The notes: generated from the letters alone by a model not told the origin. A DNA stretch of 64,000 bases from Vibrio atypicus (GCF_009811315.1 NZ_BLID01000001.1:620001-684000), one strand, 5' to 3'. Counted from the stretch's first letter, positions 1-8,377 are shown. Made by a program: numbers and translations.

Positions 1-921
1 TCATTTACTGAAGACTACTTTGGTGTTCAACGAGGAACGATTCGAGCTACGGTGCTGATCGAAACCCTGCCAGCCGTTTTCCAAATGGACGAAATGCTGT
101 ATGCCATGAAAGATCATATCGTCGCAATGAACTGTGGCCGCTGGGATTACATTTTTAGCTACATCAAAACGCTTAAGAATCATGCAGACCGTATTCTGCC
201 CGATCGTCATGTTGTAGGCATGGACAAAGAGTTTCTCAACGCTTATAGCCAACTGTTAGTAAGGACTTGCCATCAGCGTGGTGCTCTCGCGATGGGCGGT
301 ATGTCGGCCTTTATTCCGGTTAAAGACCCTGCAGAAATGGAACGTGTAACAAACAAAGTAATCGAAGACAAAGAGCGAGAATCGCTTAACGGCCATGATG
401 GTACTTGGGTCGCCCACCCCGCTTTAGTTGACCTTGCAATGTCCATCTTCGATAAAAACCTCAAAGGTAAAATAAACCAACTCGACTTCGTTAGCCCAAC
501 ACACACCATCGATGGTTCATTGCTCCTCAAGCCTTGTGAAGGCAGCCGAGATGAAGCCGGAGTCCGTAAAAATATACGCATTGCGCTCTATTACATTGAG
601 GCTTGGATACAAGGCCAAGGCTGTGTACCTATATATGGATTGATGGAAGATGCCGCAACCGCCGAGATCTCCCGCGCCAACATTTGGCAATGGATCCATC
701 ACAGTGTCGCCCTAGATGACGGACAGGTTTTCACCAAAGAACTATTTCACAGCTGGCTCTACCAAGAGCTAGACACCGTAAAACAGGAAGTCGGTGACAC
801 TCGGTATGCTGAAGGTCGCTTTGAACAAACTGCTGACCTTTTCTTCAAGCTATCAACAGCAAAAGAGTTCGCCAGCTTCCTGACCTTACCAAGCTATCAG
901 CTTTTAAATCAGACTGAGTAA
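1..921 (+). CDS. aceB: Malate synthase A, C-terminal part (5' end outside window)
   Basis: The open frame runs in from base 1, so the N-terminus lies upstream of the window; 306 residues of an enzyme usually about 530-545 long are present. Malate synthase condenses glyoxylate and acetyl-CoA to malate in the glyoxylate shunt (cytoplasm). Seen: the family segment GTIRATVLIETLPAVFQM near the start of the fragment, the HRD-poor TIM-barrel core, and the C-terminal segment EDAATAEISRANIWQWIHH, which carries the catalytic aspartate region and the helical plug of the A isoform. The length and lack of the large G-isoform insert point to type A. It is followed 58 bp later by a GlcG-like gene on the same strand. 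Confidence 0.93.
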   Translation, partial: SFTEDYFGVQRGTIRATVLIETLPAVFQMDEMLYAMKDHIVAMNCGRWDYIFSYIKTLKNHADRILPDRHVVGMDKEFLNAYSQLLVRTCHQRGALAMGGMSAFIPVKDPAEMERVTNKVIEDKERESLNGHDGTWVAHPALVDLAMSIFDKNLKGKINQLDFVSPTHTIDGSLLLKPCEGSRDEAGVRKNIRIALYYIEAWIQGQGCVPIYGLMEDAATAEISRANIWQWIHHSVALDDGQVFTKELFHSWLYQELDTVKQEVGDTRYAEGRFEQTADLFFKLSTAKEFASFLTLPSYQLLNQTE

Positions 922-979
922 CACCACTCTGGCTCATCCTTAAAGAGATCAGGTTGGTTTACGATCAACAGGAGATAAC

Positions 980-1417
980 ATGGGAAGTTTAACTCTAGAA
1001 CAAGCACTATCCGTTACTGACGGTACATTTCAAGCAGGGACAAAGAGTCAAAGTGCTCCACTCACGGTCGCCGTACTCGACAGTGGGGGTAAACTCATCT
1101 CACTGCAACGTCAAGATGGCTCGAGCATGATGCGACCAGACATCGCAATTGCCAAAGCTTGGGGTGCACTGGCTCTTGGCTGTTCGTCTAGAAAGCTAGC
1201 TCAAGATGCAGATAGCCGCCCTGCATTTATCTCCGCGGTCAATGTTCTCGCTCATGGGAACATGGTCCCTGTTCCTGGCGGCCTTCTCATCCGAGACGCT
1301 GAACAAAATATCCTTGGTGCAGTTGGCGTGAGTGGCGACCAATCTGATGTCGATGAAAACTGCGCGCTTGGAGGCATAGATTTCGCACAGCTTTATAGTG
1401 ATGAGCTTCCTTCCTAG
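980..1417 (+). CDS. GlcG/HbpS-like heme-binding domain protein (DUF336)
   Basis: 145 residues, the normal size of a single GlcG/HbpS domain. Typical family features are visible: AVLDSGGKLISLQRQDG near residues 31-47, the PVPGGLLI segment near 96-103, and GAVGVSGDQSDVDE near 112-125. The start has a strong ribosome site (AGGAG, 7 bases before ATG). GlcG genes travel with glycolate/glyoxylate genes in enterobacteria, which fits the preceding malate synthase, but the molecular role of GlcG is unproven; some homologues bind heme. Probably co-transcribed with malate synthase. Confidence 0.85.
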   Translation: MGSLTLEQALSVTDGTFQAGTKSQSAPLTVAVLDSGGKLISLQRQDGSSMMRPDIAIAKAWGALALGCSSRKLAQDADSRPAFISAVNVLAHGNMVPVPGGLLIRDAEQNILGAVGVSGDQSDVDENCALGGIDFAQLYSDELPS

Positions 1418-1441
1418 AACAAACATTTAAGCAGAAAAAAA

Positions 1442-1474
1442 CGCCCGACAATCATAAAATTATCGGGCGTTTTT
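1442..1474. terminator. Bidirectional intrinsic terminator between glcG-like gene and marR
   Basis: An 11-base stem with one mismatch (CGCCCGACAAT against ATTATCGGGCG, 6-base loop) is flanked by an A run on the left and a T run on the right. It sits between two convergent genes, so it can serve both strands. Confidence 0.88.
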
Positions 1475-1498
1475 GTATCAATAAGAGATGCGATAAAC

Positions 1499-1981
1499 TT
1501 ACTCGTATTGCGTCAACCAGCCTTTCAAAATTGTGTTGATCTGCTTTTTCTGATTCGCATTCATACCTTTCACTAATTTCGCTTGCACTGCTGCATGCTC
1601 TTCAATGATTTGGTCGATTAAACCAAAGCCATCTTGTGTCAGTTCAACCGTTACGCTGCGGCGATCTTCTTTACTGTGCTCTCGGCTTATTAGCCCTTTA
1701 GATTCCAGCTTATCAAGTCGATTCGTCATCGCTCCTGAGGTCAACATCATCGAGTTAATCAGCTCTGACGGAGTTAGGCGGAATGGTTCGCCACTGCGAC
1801 GCAATGTCGCTAGTACGTCGAACTCCCCTAACTTTAAGTCATAACGCTTGTGTAACTGAGCAACTTCCGTTTCCATATATTTAGCAATACGCATTAAACG
1901 GCCCATGATCGCCATCGGCTCGGTATCTAACTCTGGCTTTTCCTTAGCCCACTGCTCAACTACTCTATCAATAGCGTCCAT
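1499..1981 (-). CDS. MarR-family transcriptional regulator
   Basis: 160 residues with a MarR winged-helix core: dimer helices at the ends, the recognition-helix segment LTSGAMTNRLDKLESKGLISR (about residues 80-100) and the wing SKEDRRSVTVELT. MarR proteins are ligand- or oxidant-sensing dimeric repressors. It is divergent from an EamA exporter; two near-identical palindromes lie in the shared promoter region, so it very likely represses itself and the exporter. The ligand cannot be read from the sequence. Confidence 0.92.
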   Translation of the reverse strand: MDAIDRVVEQWAKEKPELDTEPMAIMGRLMRIAKYMETEVAQLHKRYDLKLGEFDVLATLRRSGEPFRLTPSELINSMMLTSGAMTNRLDKLESKGLISREHSKEDRRSVTVELTQDGFGLIDQIIEEHAAVQAKLVKGMNANQKKQINTILKGWLTQYE

Positions 1982-2017
1982 GAATGTTTGTCTCCAGTAA
2001 CAAAATGGTGTTTAAAA

Positions 2018-2035
2018 TATCTTAACATAGAGATA
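2018..2035. promoter_or_regulatory. Putative MarR operator 1
   Basis: TATCTTAACATAGAGATA: arms TATCT/AGATA flank an 8-base centre. It matches operator 2 at 15 of 18 positions and lies 37 bp upstream of the marR start, where a repressor would block marR transcription. Its partner is at 2077-2094. Confidence 0.72.
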
Positions 2036-2076
2036 CTTTACAAACAGCGATTTTGCGCGTACATTCATCACAAAAG

Positions 2077-2094
2077 TATCTTAACGTAAAGATA
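2077..2094. promoter_or_regulatory. Putative MarR operator 2
   Basis: TATCTTAACGTAAAGATA is an 18-bp palindrome with one mismatched pair. It ends 6 bp before the ATG of the EamA gene. Centre-to-centre distance to operator 1 is 59 bp. The two sites explain joint control of the divergent genes. Confidence 0.75.
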
Positions 2095-2100
2095 GTTATT

Positions 2101-2997
2101 ATGAATATATTATTAGCCATGATTCCGGCGTTCTTTTGGGGTACCACGTATGCCGTTACCCAGTACACACTTGCAGACTGGCCTCCCCTACTACTGGGGG
2201 CTATTCGAGCGCTCCCGGCCGGGCTGCTTTTGTTGGCGTTTAAGCCGAGCTTGCCGAAAAAAGGCGATTGGCAAATCTTGTTTAGCCTAGGATTGATTAA
2301 TATCGCGACATTCTTTGGCTTGATCTTCGTGATGGCCTTGACGCTACCTTCAGCCATTTCTGGCGTAGGCATGATCTCTGTCCCTGTGTTTGCCATGCTT
2401 TATAATTGGTTAATCAACAAACATAGACCTGGAATTATTCAAGTCATAAGTGGTTCTGCCTTGATCATGCTTGCGTGGATGTTGTTTGATCCAAGCTCAA
2501 TCAGCTTAAACCCAATCGGACTTGGGGCGATGCTTGCCGCGATCATGTGTATTGTCGTTGGCAGCTCAATCACTAAATCACTTGGCAACCGCATGCATTG
2601 GTGGACAGTACTGACTTGGCAGCTGATACTTGGCGGCGTGATCTTGTCGGTAGCCGCTGGTGTACAGGCCATACTAGAACCGGTGAAGTACGCCGCTATC
2701 ATCGAACACTTCTCGATGACAAATCTGTCTGGCTTACTATGGGTGGTGGGTTTAAATACTGCGCTTGGTTACGGTATGTATGTTTGGCTACTTCAACGTA
2801 TGACCGTTGTGGATTTTACCTTCGGAGGCATTGCTAACCCTATCGCAGGTATTTTGGCTGGTTTGGTATTACTTGGTGAATCCTTTACCTCATTCCAGTA
2901 CAGCTTAATGGCGGGAATGATCATCATGTCACTGCTGCCGCAGGTGATACTCGCCATCAGACAAAACCGACCAGCACCTATCGAATGTAAAAATTAG
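2101..2997 (+). CDS. EamA-family (DMT) inner-membrane transporter
   Basis: 298 residues from the ATG at 2101; an in-frame TTG at 2053 would place the MarR operator inside the gene and is not favoured. Ten hydrophobic segments in two five-helix halves are evident, as in drug/metabolite transporters of the EamA family, starting with the AMIPAFFWGTTYAVTQ helix. Substrate unknown; such proteins export metabolites or amino acids. Control by the divergent MarR regulator is inferred from the operators. Confidence 0.9.
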   Translation: MNILLAMIPAFFWGTTYAVTQYTLADWPPLLLGAIRALPAGLLLLAFKPSLPKKGDWQILFSLGLINIATFFGLIFVMALTLPSAISGVGMISVPVFAMLYNWLINKHRPGIIQVISGSALIMLAWMLFDPSSISLNPIGLGAMLAAIMCIVVGSSITKSLGNRMHWWTVLTWQLILGGVILSVAAGVQAILEPVKYAAIIEHFSMTNLSGLLWVVGLNTALGYGMYVWLLQRMTVVDFTFGGIANPIAGILAGLVLLGESFTSFQYSLMAGMIIMSLLPQVILAIRQNRPAPIECKN

Positions 2998-3047
2998 AAA
3001 ATAGGTTCGGCTAAAATTTAACCGCGAAAGAGCAACAGACCCTAGAC

Positions 3048-3074
3048 AGCCGCGTATTATTCGCGGCTTTTTTA
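3048..3074 (+). terminator. Intrinsic terminator after EamA gene
   Basis: AGCCGCG and CGCGGCT pair perfectly around a 7-base loop, followed by a run of seven T. It ends the EamA transcript before the SRAP gene. Confidence 0.88.
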
Positions 3075-3140
3075 CATCTGCCAATTGGTAAATAGCCACA
3101 ATTGCTATACTCAAACAACCATTTCAACTGGGCAAAAATA

Positions 3141-3698
3141 ATGTGTGGCAGATTAAATGTTATCGATGACCCGCTGTGCAATATTGTCTGTGAACAGCTT
3201 GGCCTCGACTTCAATACAACAAGCAATAACGACTTACGACCGACAGAGCACATTGCTTGCATTGGCAATCACCACGGGCAGCTACAGCAATGCGACTTAG
3301 CTTGGGGGATCAAACCAGATTGGGCCAAAAAACTTATCATTAATGCTCAAGCAGAAACTGTCTCTCAAAAACCAACCTTTGCTAAGGCCTTTCAATTCAA
3401 TAGGATTATCGTCCCTTGCAGTGGCTGGTATGAATGGCGAACCGAACAAAACCTAAAAGTAAAATATCTATTTGAAGAGCCTCAAAAAGAGGCTTTATAT
3501 ATGGCGGGGATTGCCCTAGAAAACCGTTCTCGTGTCGTCACGTTGACCACTAAGCCCAATCCACAATGTGCTGCCTATCATCACCGAATGCCACTACTGG
3601 TTACGGCAGACAATGTAGTACAGTGGGTAACAGGAACAGCAGAGCAAGCACTCTCTATACTCAACCTTACTTATCGTCTACCACTGACGATAAGTTAA
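3141..3698 (+). CDS. SRAP-domain protein (YedK/HMCES type), abasic-site crosslinker
   Basis: 185 residues starting MCGR; the ATG at 3141 is chosen because Cys2 must become the N-terminal residue after Met removal. SRAP proteins form a thiazolidine crosslink between Cys2 and abasic sites in single-stranded DNA, shielding them. Seen: Cys2, the NDLRPTEHI segment (about 34-42) with the Asn used near the active site, NAQAET (about 67-72), GWYEW (about 96-100) and the HHRMPLL motif (about 148-154) with the catalytic His. The length is slightly short of the usual 200-230. It stands next to an AlkD-like glycosylase gene, so two base-damage functions are neighbours. Confidence 0.93.
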   Translation: MCGRLNVIDDPLCNIVCEQLGLDFNTTSNNDLRPTEHIACIGNHHGQLQQCDLAWGIKPDWAKKLIINAQAETVSQKPTFAKAFQFNRIIVPCSGWYEWRTEQNLKVKYLFEEPQKEALYMAGIALENRSRVVTLTTKPNPQCAAYHHRMPLLVTADNVVQWVTGTAEQALSILNLTYRLPLTIS

Positions 3699-3761
3699 GC
3701 TGTCCCAAATGGTTTCCTAGTTATTTTAGGATTAGGCTCATTTAACTAGAGGCCCTCTTGT

Positions 3762-4442
3762 ATGCACCCATGGATTACATCGGTAAAAACGGCGCTTATC
3801 CCTTTGGCCAATCACGATAACGCGCAACAAATGAAAGCCTATATGCGCAACCAATACCAATTCTATGGTATTCAATCAGTGCCAAGGAGAGAGGCCTTAA
3901 AGCCCTATTTCTCTAAGCAAGCTCTGCCGTCTCTTGAAGAATTACCCGCCGTTGTAAAAGAGCTTTGGGCGCAACCAGAGCGTGAGTTTCAACTGGTCGC
4001 CATAGATTTACTGATAAAGCTCAAAAAGGAGCTACCTGCAACTTTTCTCGCCGAACTGGAGTGGCTTATCACAACCAAATCTTGGTGGGACACAGTCGAT
4101 ATGCTCGCCACACACATTGCTGCGAATCTCTTTATCAATCATCCTGAAGAAACTCAAACGTACATACGACGCTGGCGTCACTCAGACAACATATGGTTAA
4201 GACGTACAACGATTCTTTACCAACTCAAATTTAAACAGCAAACCGACGAAAAGTTACTCTTTAAGATCATCAAAGAAAATCAATCTGATAACGAGTTTTT
4301 TATCCAGAAAGCGATTGGTTGGGCCTTAAGAGAGTATTCAAAAACACACGCTGGTGCTGTTGTAGCATTTATTGAGGCGCAAGGTATCCAAGAGCTAGCA
4401 AAGCGAGAAGGTTTAAAATGGCTGAACAAAAACAGCCGCTAG
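3762..4442 (+). CDS. AlkD-like DNA alkylation repair glycosylase
   Basis: 226 residues, all-helical HEAT-like repeat protein of the AlkD family (DNA alkylation repair, PF08713 type). AlkD removes N3- and N7-alkylated purines without base flipping. Residues W109, D113 and R148 fall exactly where the Bacillus cereus AlkD active-site W, D and R are (SWWDTVD and NIWLRR segments), so the enzyme is probably active. It ends at a strong hairpin shared with the convergent MFS gene. Confidence 0.9.
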   Translation: MHPWITSVKTALIPLANHDNAQQMKAYMRNQYQFYGIQSVPRREALKPYFSKQALPSLEELPAVVKELWAQPEREFQLVAIDLLIKLKKELPATFLAELEWLITTKSWWDTVDMLATHIAANLFINHPEETQTYIRRWRHSDNIWLRRTTILYQLKFKQQTDEKLLFKIIKENQSDNEFFIQKAIGWALREYSKTHAGAVVAFIEAQGIQELAKREGLKWLNKNSR

Positions 4443-4445
4443 CAT

Positions 4446-4485
4446 GATCGCGAAAAGCCCTTTAGAAAATCGCCTTTTCGCGATC
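4446..4485. terminator. Hairpin between alkD-like and MFS genes, overlapping the MFS 3' end
   Basis: A perfect 12-base inverted repeat, GATCGCGAAAAG and CTTTTCGCGATC, with a 16-base loop. The right arm lies inside the last codons of the MFS gene. There is no clean T run after either arm, so it may be an RNA-stabilising or weakly terminating hairpin. Confidence 0.5.
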
Positions 4486-5793
4486 CTTTACATAAAAGAA
4501 CACGCTTATCGCAACAAACAAAAACGTAAAATAGTAGAAGAACGAAGAAAGCGAAGCGATGAAGTCGATGTGTTGCTCGATCTGCGCTTCCGTGTAGTTC
4601 TGAGAAACGAGTTTGTAGTAATATGCATACAAGATACCAATCCCCCCGTAGCCTAGATTAAACATGAGCCCCTTAAAGCTCAGTACCGTTGCTCTGTTAT
4701 GGGATTCCGTCTGTTTGTTAAGGTGATAACTGATGAAAATGTTCATCGTCATAATGATAAAAATTAAGATAAGCGCAGGAATCACTCCATAAATAGACCA
4801 TCCGAGGCTAATCCAATAGTAAGTTGCCATGGTCGCAAGCCCCATAACCGCAATAAATGTTTTAGGAGCCATGCTCTCGGCTAATCGACGACTTTGTCCC
4901 GCTAATACAATCTGTAGCAAGCTGATCCCAGCCCCGATAAAACCGAAATAGATGATCGGGATATCAATGGCTCGATAGTACTGGCTGTTCATAGTTAAAA
5001 ACATGCGTGATGTATGCTCAAACAGACTGTAATAAAGCAAGATAAACAGCACGTATGGCGTGGAAAGCACCCATTTACCTGTATTGAGTGTCAACTTCAT
5101 GCTTGCCACTGTGGTAGACCATTTACTGCTATCGCTCGGTAAGGCTTTCTTCTCCTCTCTCATATTCACGGCGGCATAAATAGCGAGCAAGGCAACCAAA
5201 AGCGTTGCATAGACGGGAATGCGCATAATATCTTGGGTACTTTCCGGCTCAACAAATCCCAACAGGTGATAAACCTGAGCCATAAAGTTAACGTCATACA
5301 TCGCCGCACCAACAAGGGTGACAAAAATGCCGACACTGGAAGCAATACGAAGCTGAATCTGCAACACCCGCGGCCACATCTCTTCTTTACCCTGTTCTTT
5401 TAATGTGTCGTAAGCTAAAGCTTCATCTGCGCCACTTGCTAAAGCCATCGCTAAGCCACTCAAGACTCGATTGACTAAAAACACCATAAAGACAAAAGTA
5501 GGATTACCCGTAGGGACAAAAGCGATCATCGCAATTTCGATGAACATGACTATCGAGGACAAGACCACCAGCTTTTTTCGCCCCAGCGTGTCAGCAAAAG
5601 CTCCCGAAGGTACTTCCGCAAGCACAATCGTTGCCGCCCAAACCACATTCAGCATGGCAAACTGGGAAAGCGTTAGGCCGTAGTCTAAGTAAAGTAAGGT
5701 GAAGACTGGATAATAAAATCGAGCGAAATAACTACTGCGAAACATTAAAAAATAACGGATGTTTCGAACTTGAAGGACTTCTTTTGCCGTCAT
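4462..5793 (-). CDS. Major facilitator superfamily transporter
   Basis: 443 residues from the second of two close ATG codons (GGAA is at the right distance from 5793, too close to 5799). Twelve hydrophobic segments; the loop 2-3 signature ADTLGRKK (about residues 66-73) is the classic MFS motif A variant. Substrate not recognisable; similar proteins are often annotated as drug-type carriers. It is divergent from the cysS leader with about 220 bp between. Confidence 0.85.
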   Translation of the reverse strand: MTAKEVLQVRNIRYFLMFRSSYFARFYYPVFTLLYLDYGLTLSQFAMLNVVWAATIVLAEVPSGAFADTLGRKKLVVLSSIVMFIEIAMIAFVPTGNPTFVFMVFLVNRVLSGLAMALASGADEALAYDTLKEQGKEEMWPRVLQIQLRIASSVGIFVTLVGAAMYDVNFMAQVYHLLGFVEPESTQDIMRIPVYATLLVALLAIYAAVNMREEKKALPSDSSKWSTTVASMKLTLNTGKWVLSTPYVLFILLYYSLFEHTSRMFLTMNSQYYRAIDIPIIYFGFIGAGISLLQIVLAGQSRRLAESMAPKTFIAVMGLATMATYYWISLGWSIYGVIPALILIFIIMTMNIFISYHLNKQTESHNRATVLSFKGLMFNLGYGGIGILYAYYYKLVSQNYTEAQIEQHIDFIASLSSFFYYFTFLFVAISVFFYVKDREKAIF

Positions 5794-5939
5794 AATCATT
5801 TCCGCACTTTAAATAATGTATGACTATGTATAATTCTTTTTAGGCTGACAGGCAAAGAATAGAAAGCATTCCCCATCTTTCAAAAAGAGATAACAGCACT
5901 TCGAAGCTGGAGTAATAGCCATCGTTTTTAGCCCCCCTT

Positions 5940-5952
5940 TTTACACTGTAAA
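5940..5952. other. parS2: parS2 centromere site
   Basis: TTTACACTGTAAA, an exact match to the Vibrio chromosome II ParB2-binding palindrome (TTTACANTGTAAA). It lies in the intergenic region before the cysS leader. Bound by ParB2, whose gene is at 25174-26145. Confidence 0.88.
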
Positions 5953-6010
5953 CTCAACATTTGTTAAGCAAAGGTTGCATTTTTTCCTTATGTTCTTTAG
6001 GGTAAAAATC

Positions 6011-6094
6011 ATGACTTATATTGCTAGTTACACTCCATCAATTTGTTGCTGCTGCGATCGTTTCGATCTACGGCGGCTTTCGTGTAGCTATTAA
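6011..6094 (+). CDS. Cysteine-rich leader peptide of cysS attenuator (27 residues)
   Basis: An ATG at 6011 preceded by TTAGGG opens a 27-codon frame with four consecutive Cys codons (TGT TGC TGC TGC, residues 12-15) and a fifth at residue 25, ending TAA at 6092. Cys is among the rarest residues, so five in 27, four in a row, directly upstream of a cysteinyl-tRNA synthetase gene, is the mark of a regulatory leader peptide. A ribosome stalled on these codons when charged tRNA-Cys is scarce would change the downstream RNA fold. No function as a free protein is expected. Confidence 0.85.
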   Translation: MTYIASYTPSICCCCDRFDLRRLSCSY

Positions 6095-6153
6095 TTAGCA
6101 AAATTTATTATCCCATTGATAGGCCGCTGATGTTTTCATCCGCGGCCTTTTTG
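6047..6153 (+). promoter_or_regulatory. Transcription attenuator of cysS (segments 1-4)
   Basis: Four mutually exclusive segments can be drawn by hand. Segment 1, inside the Cys codons (6048-6054), pairs with segment 2 (6071-6077), on top of an inner GATCG/CGATC stem at 6056-6068. Segment 2, CGGCGGCTT at 6071-6079, also pairs with segment 3, AGGCCGCTG at 6121-6129 (9 pairs, two of them G-U). Segment 3 also pairs with segment 4 in a terminator: AGGCCGC and GATG against CATC and GCGGCCT with a TTTT loop, then five T. Stalling at the Cys codons would block 1:2, favour 2:3 and let polymerase read into cysS. The fold is inferred; the complementarities are direct. Confidence 0.82.
6121..6152 (+). 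terminator. Attenuator terminator upstream of cysS
   Basis: A 7-base GC-rich stem, one mismatch, a further 4-base stem and a TTTT loop, followed by TTTTT. It ends 20 bp before the cysS start. With no gene other than the short leader upstream on this strand, its only sensible role is conditional termination. Confidence 0.9.
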
Positions 6154-6171
6154 CATTTGAAGGAACACTAA

Positions 6172-7542
6172 ATGATTAATGCTGAACTCTCATTATTTGA
6201 CACAATGACGCGTCAACTTAGGCCTTTCACTTCAATCGAGCCCAATCAGGTCGGGCTTTATGCTTGTGGCCCAACGGTCTATGACTATGCACATGCTGGC
6301 AATTTACGTACTTATCTATTTGTCGATATTCTAAGACGAACTTTGACGCTCAATGGCTATCAAGTTAACCACGTCATGAACATTACCGATGTCGGCCACC
6401 TCACTTCAGACGCTGATAGTGGTGAAGATAAGATGGAGAAAGGGTCTAGGAAACAAAACAAATCTGCATGGGAGATTGCACTCTATTTTGAAGACGCTTT
6501 CTTAGCAGACTTAGCGCAGCTCAATATCCACACTCCAACCACCATTTGCCGAGCGACTCAGCATATACAAGAACAAATCGACTTCATTTTGCAGCTTGAA
6601 CAGAAAGGTTTTACTTACCAAACCAGTGACGGTGTCTATTTTGATACCAATAAACTGGCGGATTATGGTCAATTGGCCAAGCTCGATAAAACCGGTTTAG
6701 AGGCAGGGATACGAGTTAATATGGCAGAGAAAAAATCCCCTACGGACTTTGCCCTTTGGAAACTGTCCGGCGAGCAGGCGCGCCAGATGGAATGGCCAAG
6801 TCCTTGGGGCGTTGGCTTTCCCGGATGGCACATTGAGTGCTCAGCTATGGCAGAGAAATACCTTGGTGAGCAGTTCGATATTCACGTTGGCGGCGAAGAT
6901 CATATTCCTATCCATCACACTAATGAAATTGCTCAATGCCAAGCTAAGAACGGACATGTCCAAGCCAACTATTGGTTGCATGGTTACTTTTTGCAGCTTA
7001 ACAAAGAGAAGATTTCCAAATCAGGTACGTCACTTCGCTTGGATGCATTAATCGAACGTGGGTATGAGCCGCTCGCTTACCGCTACCTTACCCTGACTAG
7101 CCATTACCGTAGCCATTTGAGCTTTACTTGGCAGAGCCTAGAAAGCGCGCAAACGGCACTCAAGCGCTTGAGAAATAAAGTCTGCGCCCTAGCCGATAGT
7201 GGCCAAATAATAGAGGAATATAAAACGCGCTTTATCCGCCATATCAATCAAGATCTGAACATGCCAAAGGCAATTGCCTTGCTGTGGGAGTTATTAGACA
7301 GTGACTTTTCTCCCGCAGATAAAAAGGCGACAGCTCAGTTTTTTGACCAAATTTTTGGCCTAAAAATCGACCACCTTGAGGAGGTAGACATTCCACGAGA
7401 TGTTTTATTGTTGGCACAGCAAAGATTAGAGATGAAACAGAAAAAGAAGTTTGAAGAAGCGGACCGGCTGCGCGATCAAATTACTGAACTGGGTTATCAG
7501 GTTGCGGATATGGGTAACACATTTGAGGTGCACCCGATTTAA
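6172..7542 (+). CDS. cysS: Cysteinyl-tRNA synthetase, divergent second-type paralogue
   Basis: 456 residues, close to the usual 460. Charges tRNA-Cys with cysteine. Zinc ligands are readable as C32, C223, H248 and E252, with the same 25- and 4-residue spacings as C209, H234, E238 of the E. coli enzyme. The class I signatures are present but altered: HAGN (41-44) for HIGH and KISKS (280-284) for KMSKS. The N-terminal motif [12 protein letters not shown] resembles a clade seen in spirochaetes and others rather than the housekeeping Vibrio enzyme, whose segment (from memory) begins CGVTIYDLCHIGH. A second copy elsewhere in the genome is therefore expected. Expression is probably set by the cysteine attenuator just upstream. 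Confidence 0.9.
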   Translation: MINAELSLFDTMTRQLRPFTSIEPNQVGLYACGPTVYDYAHAGNLRTYLFVDILRRTLTLNGYQVNHVMNITDVGHLTSDADSGEDKMEKGSRKQNKSAWEIALYFEDAFLADLAQLNIHTPTTICRATQHIQEQIDFILQLEQKGFTYQTSDGVYFDTNKLADYGQLAKLDKTGLEAGIRVNMAEKKSPTDFALWKLSGEQARQMEWPSPWGVGFPGWHIECSAMAEKYLGEQFDIHVGGEDHIPIHHTNEIAQCQAKNGHVQANYWLHGYFLQLNKEKISKSGTSLRLDALIERGYEPLAYRYLTLTSHYRSHLSFTWQSLESAQTALKRLRNKVCALADSGQIIEEYKTRFIRHINQDLNMPKAIALLWELLDSDFSPADKKATAQFFDQIFGLKIDHLEEVDIPRDVLLLAQQRLEMKQKKKFEEADRLRDQITELGYQVADMGNTFEVHPI

Positions 7543-7594
7543 CTCACCGCGTCAGGCGTCGTTGCACGCTCTTTTTAACCTGCAACGCCATAGT

Positions 7595-7630
7595 AAACGT
7601 ATAGCTTCGTATAGGAAGCTATACGTTTTT
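7595..7630. terminator. Bidirectional terminator between cysS and acetyltransferase
   Basis: A perfect 14-base stem (AAACGTATAGCTTC and GAAGCTATACGTTT) with a 6-base loop, A-rich on the left and T-rich on the right, between convergent genes. Confidence 0.9.
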
Positions 7631-7634
7631 AAAA

Positions 7635-8195
7635 CTAAGCTTGCTCAATTGGTTTAATCACTCGACAAGGGTTTCCAGCCGCAACCACGTTAGCAGGAAT
7701 ATCTTTGGTCACGACACTTCCCGCACCAATGACGCTGTTTTCACCAATGGTGATACCAGGACAAACAATCACGCCACCACCAAGCCAGACATTATCACCA
7801 ATCGTTATTGGCGTACCAAACTCAACCCCCTCTTCGACGCGACCTTTCACATCGAGTGGGTGACCAGCCGTGTAGATCTGCACGTTCGGTGCGAAGAGTA
7901 CGTTGTCTCCGATGTGCACTTCCGCGACATCAAGCACCACGCAATTGAAGTTGGCATAGAAGTTTTTACCTAGCTTGATATTCGAGCCGTAATCACAGCG
8001 AAATGGCGGCTCCAAATACGCACCATTCGAATCTGGGATTAGAGAATCAATCGCACTGCGCCATTCTTGAGTATCGGGGATGCTGTTATTGAGTGTTTTC
8101 AGCACCTTTCGACACTCAATTCGCTCGCTATATAACTGAGAATCCCATGCATCGTAAGGTTCGCCAGCTAGCATTTTTTGTTTTTCTGTTTTCAT
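7635..8195 (-). CDS. maa: Maltose/galactoside O-acetyltransferase family protein
   Basis: 186 residues. An N-terminal Mac domain (AGEPYDAWDSQLYSERI, about 11-27) precedes left-handed beta-helix hexapeptide repeats (IGDNVLFAPNVQIYT, IGDNVWLGGGVIV, IGENSVIGAGSVV). The catalytic His is in YTAGHPLD (about residue 112). These enzymes move acetyl from acetyl-CoA to the 6-OH of sugars such as maltose or glucose. Length and order match Maa/LacA/NodL; the exact sugar is uncertain. Confidence 0.9.
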   Translation of the reverse strand: MKTEKQKMLAGEPYDAWDSQLYSERIECRKVLKTLNNSIPDTQEWRSAIDSLIPDSNGAYLEPPFRCDYGSNIKLGKNFYANFNCVVLDVAEVHIGDNVLFAPNVQIYTAGHPLDVKGRVEEGVEFGTPITIGDNVWLGGGVIVCPGITIGENSVIGAGSVVTKDIPANVVAAGNPCRVIKPIEQA

Positions 8196-8377
8196 TTTCT
8201 GTTATCACTCATACCAAACTGACGCCAATATCGCACATCAATGACACTATGATTAGAGCATAAATTCGCGATCTTAGCGGTTCGAGTCTTGTATCACAGA
8301 TTGCGCGGGTACAACGTAAAATGCCGGTAAACAACCATTACTAAACCATATAAGTGCGGTGAAAAACTTAACGCTTT

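Noticed and set aside
2053..2100. TTG start for the EamA transporter
   Set aside because: It has no ribosome site and would place a MarR operator in the coding sequence; the ATG at 2101 leads straight into the first membrane helix.
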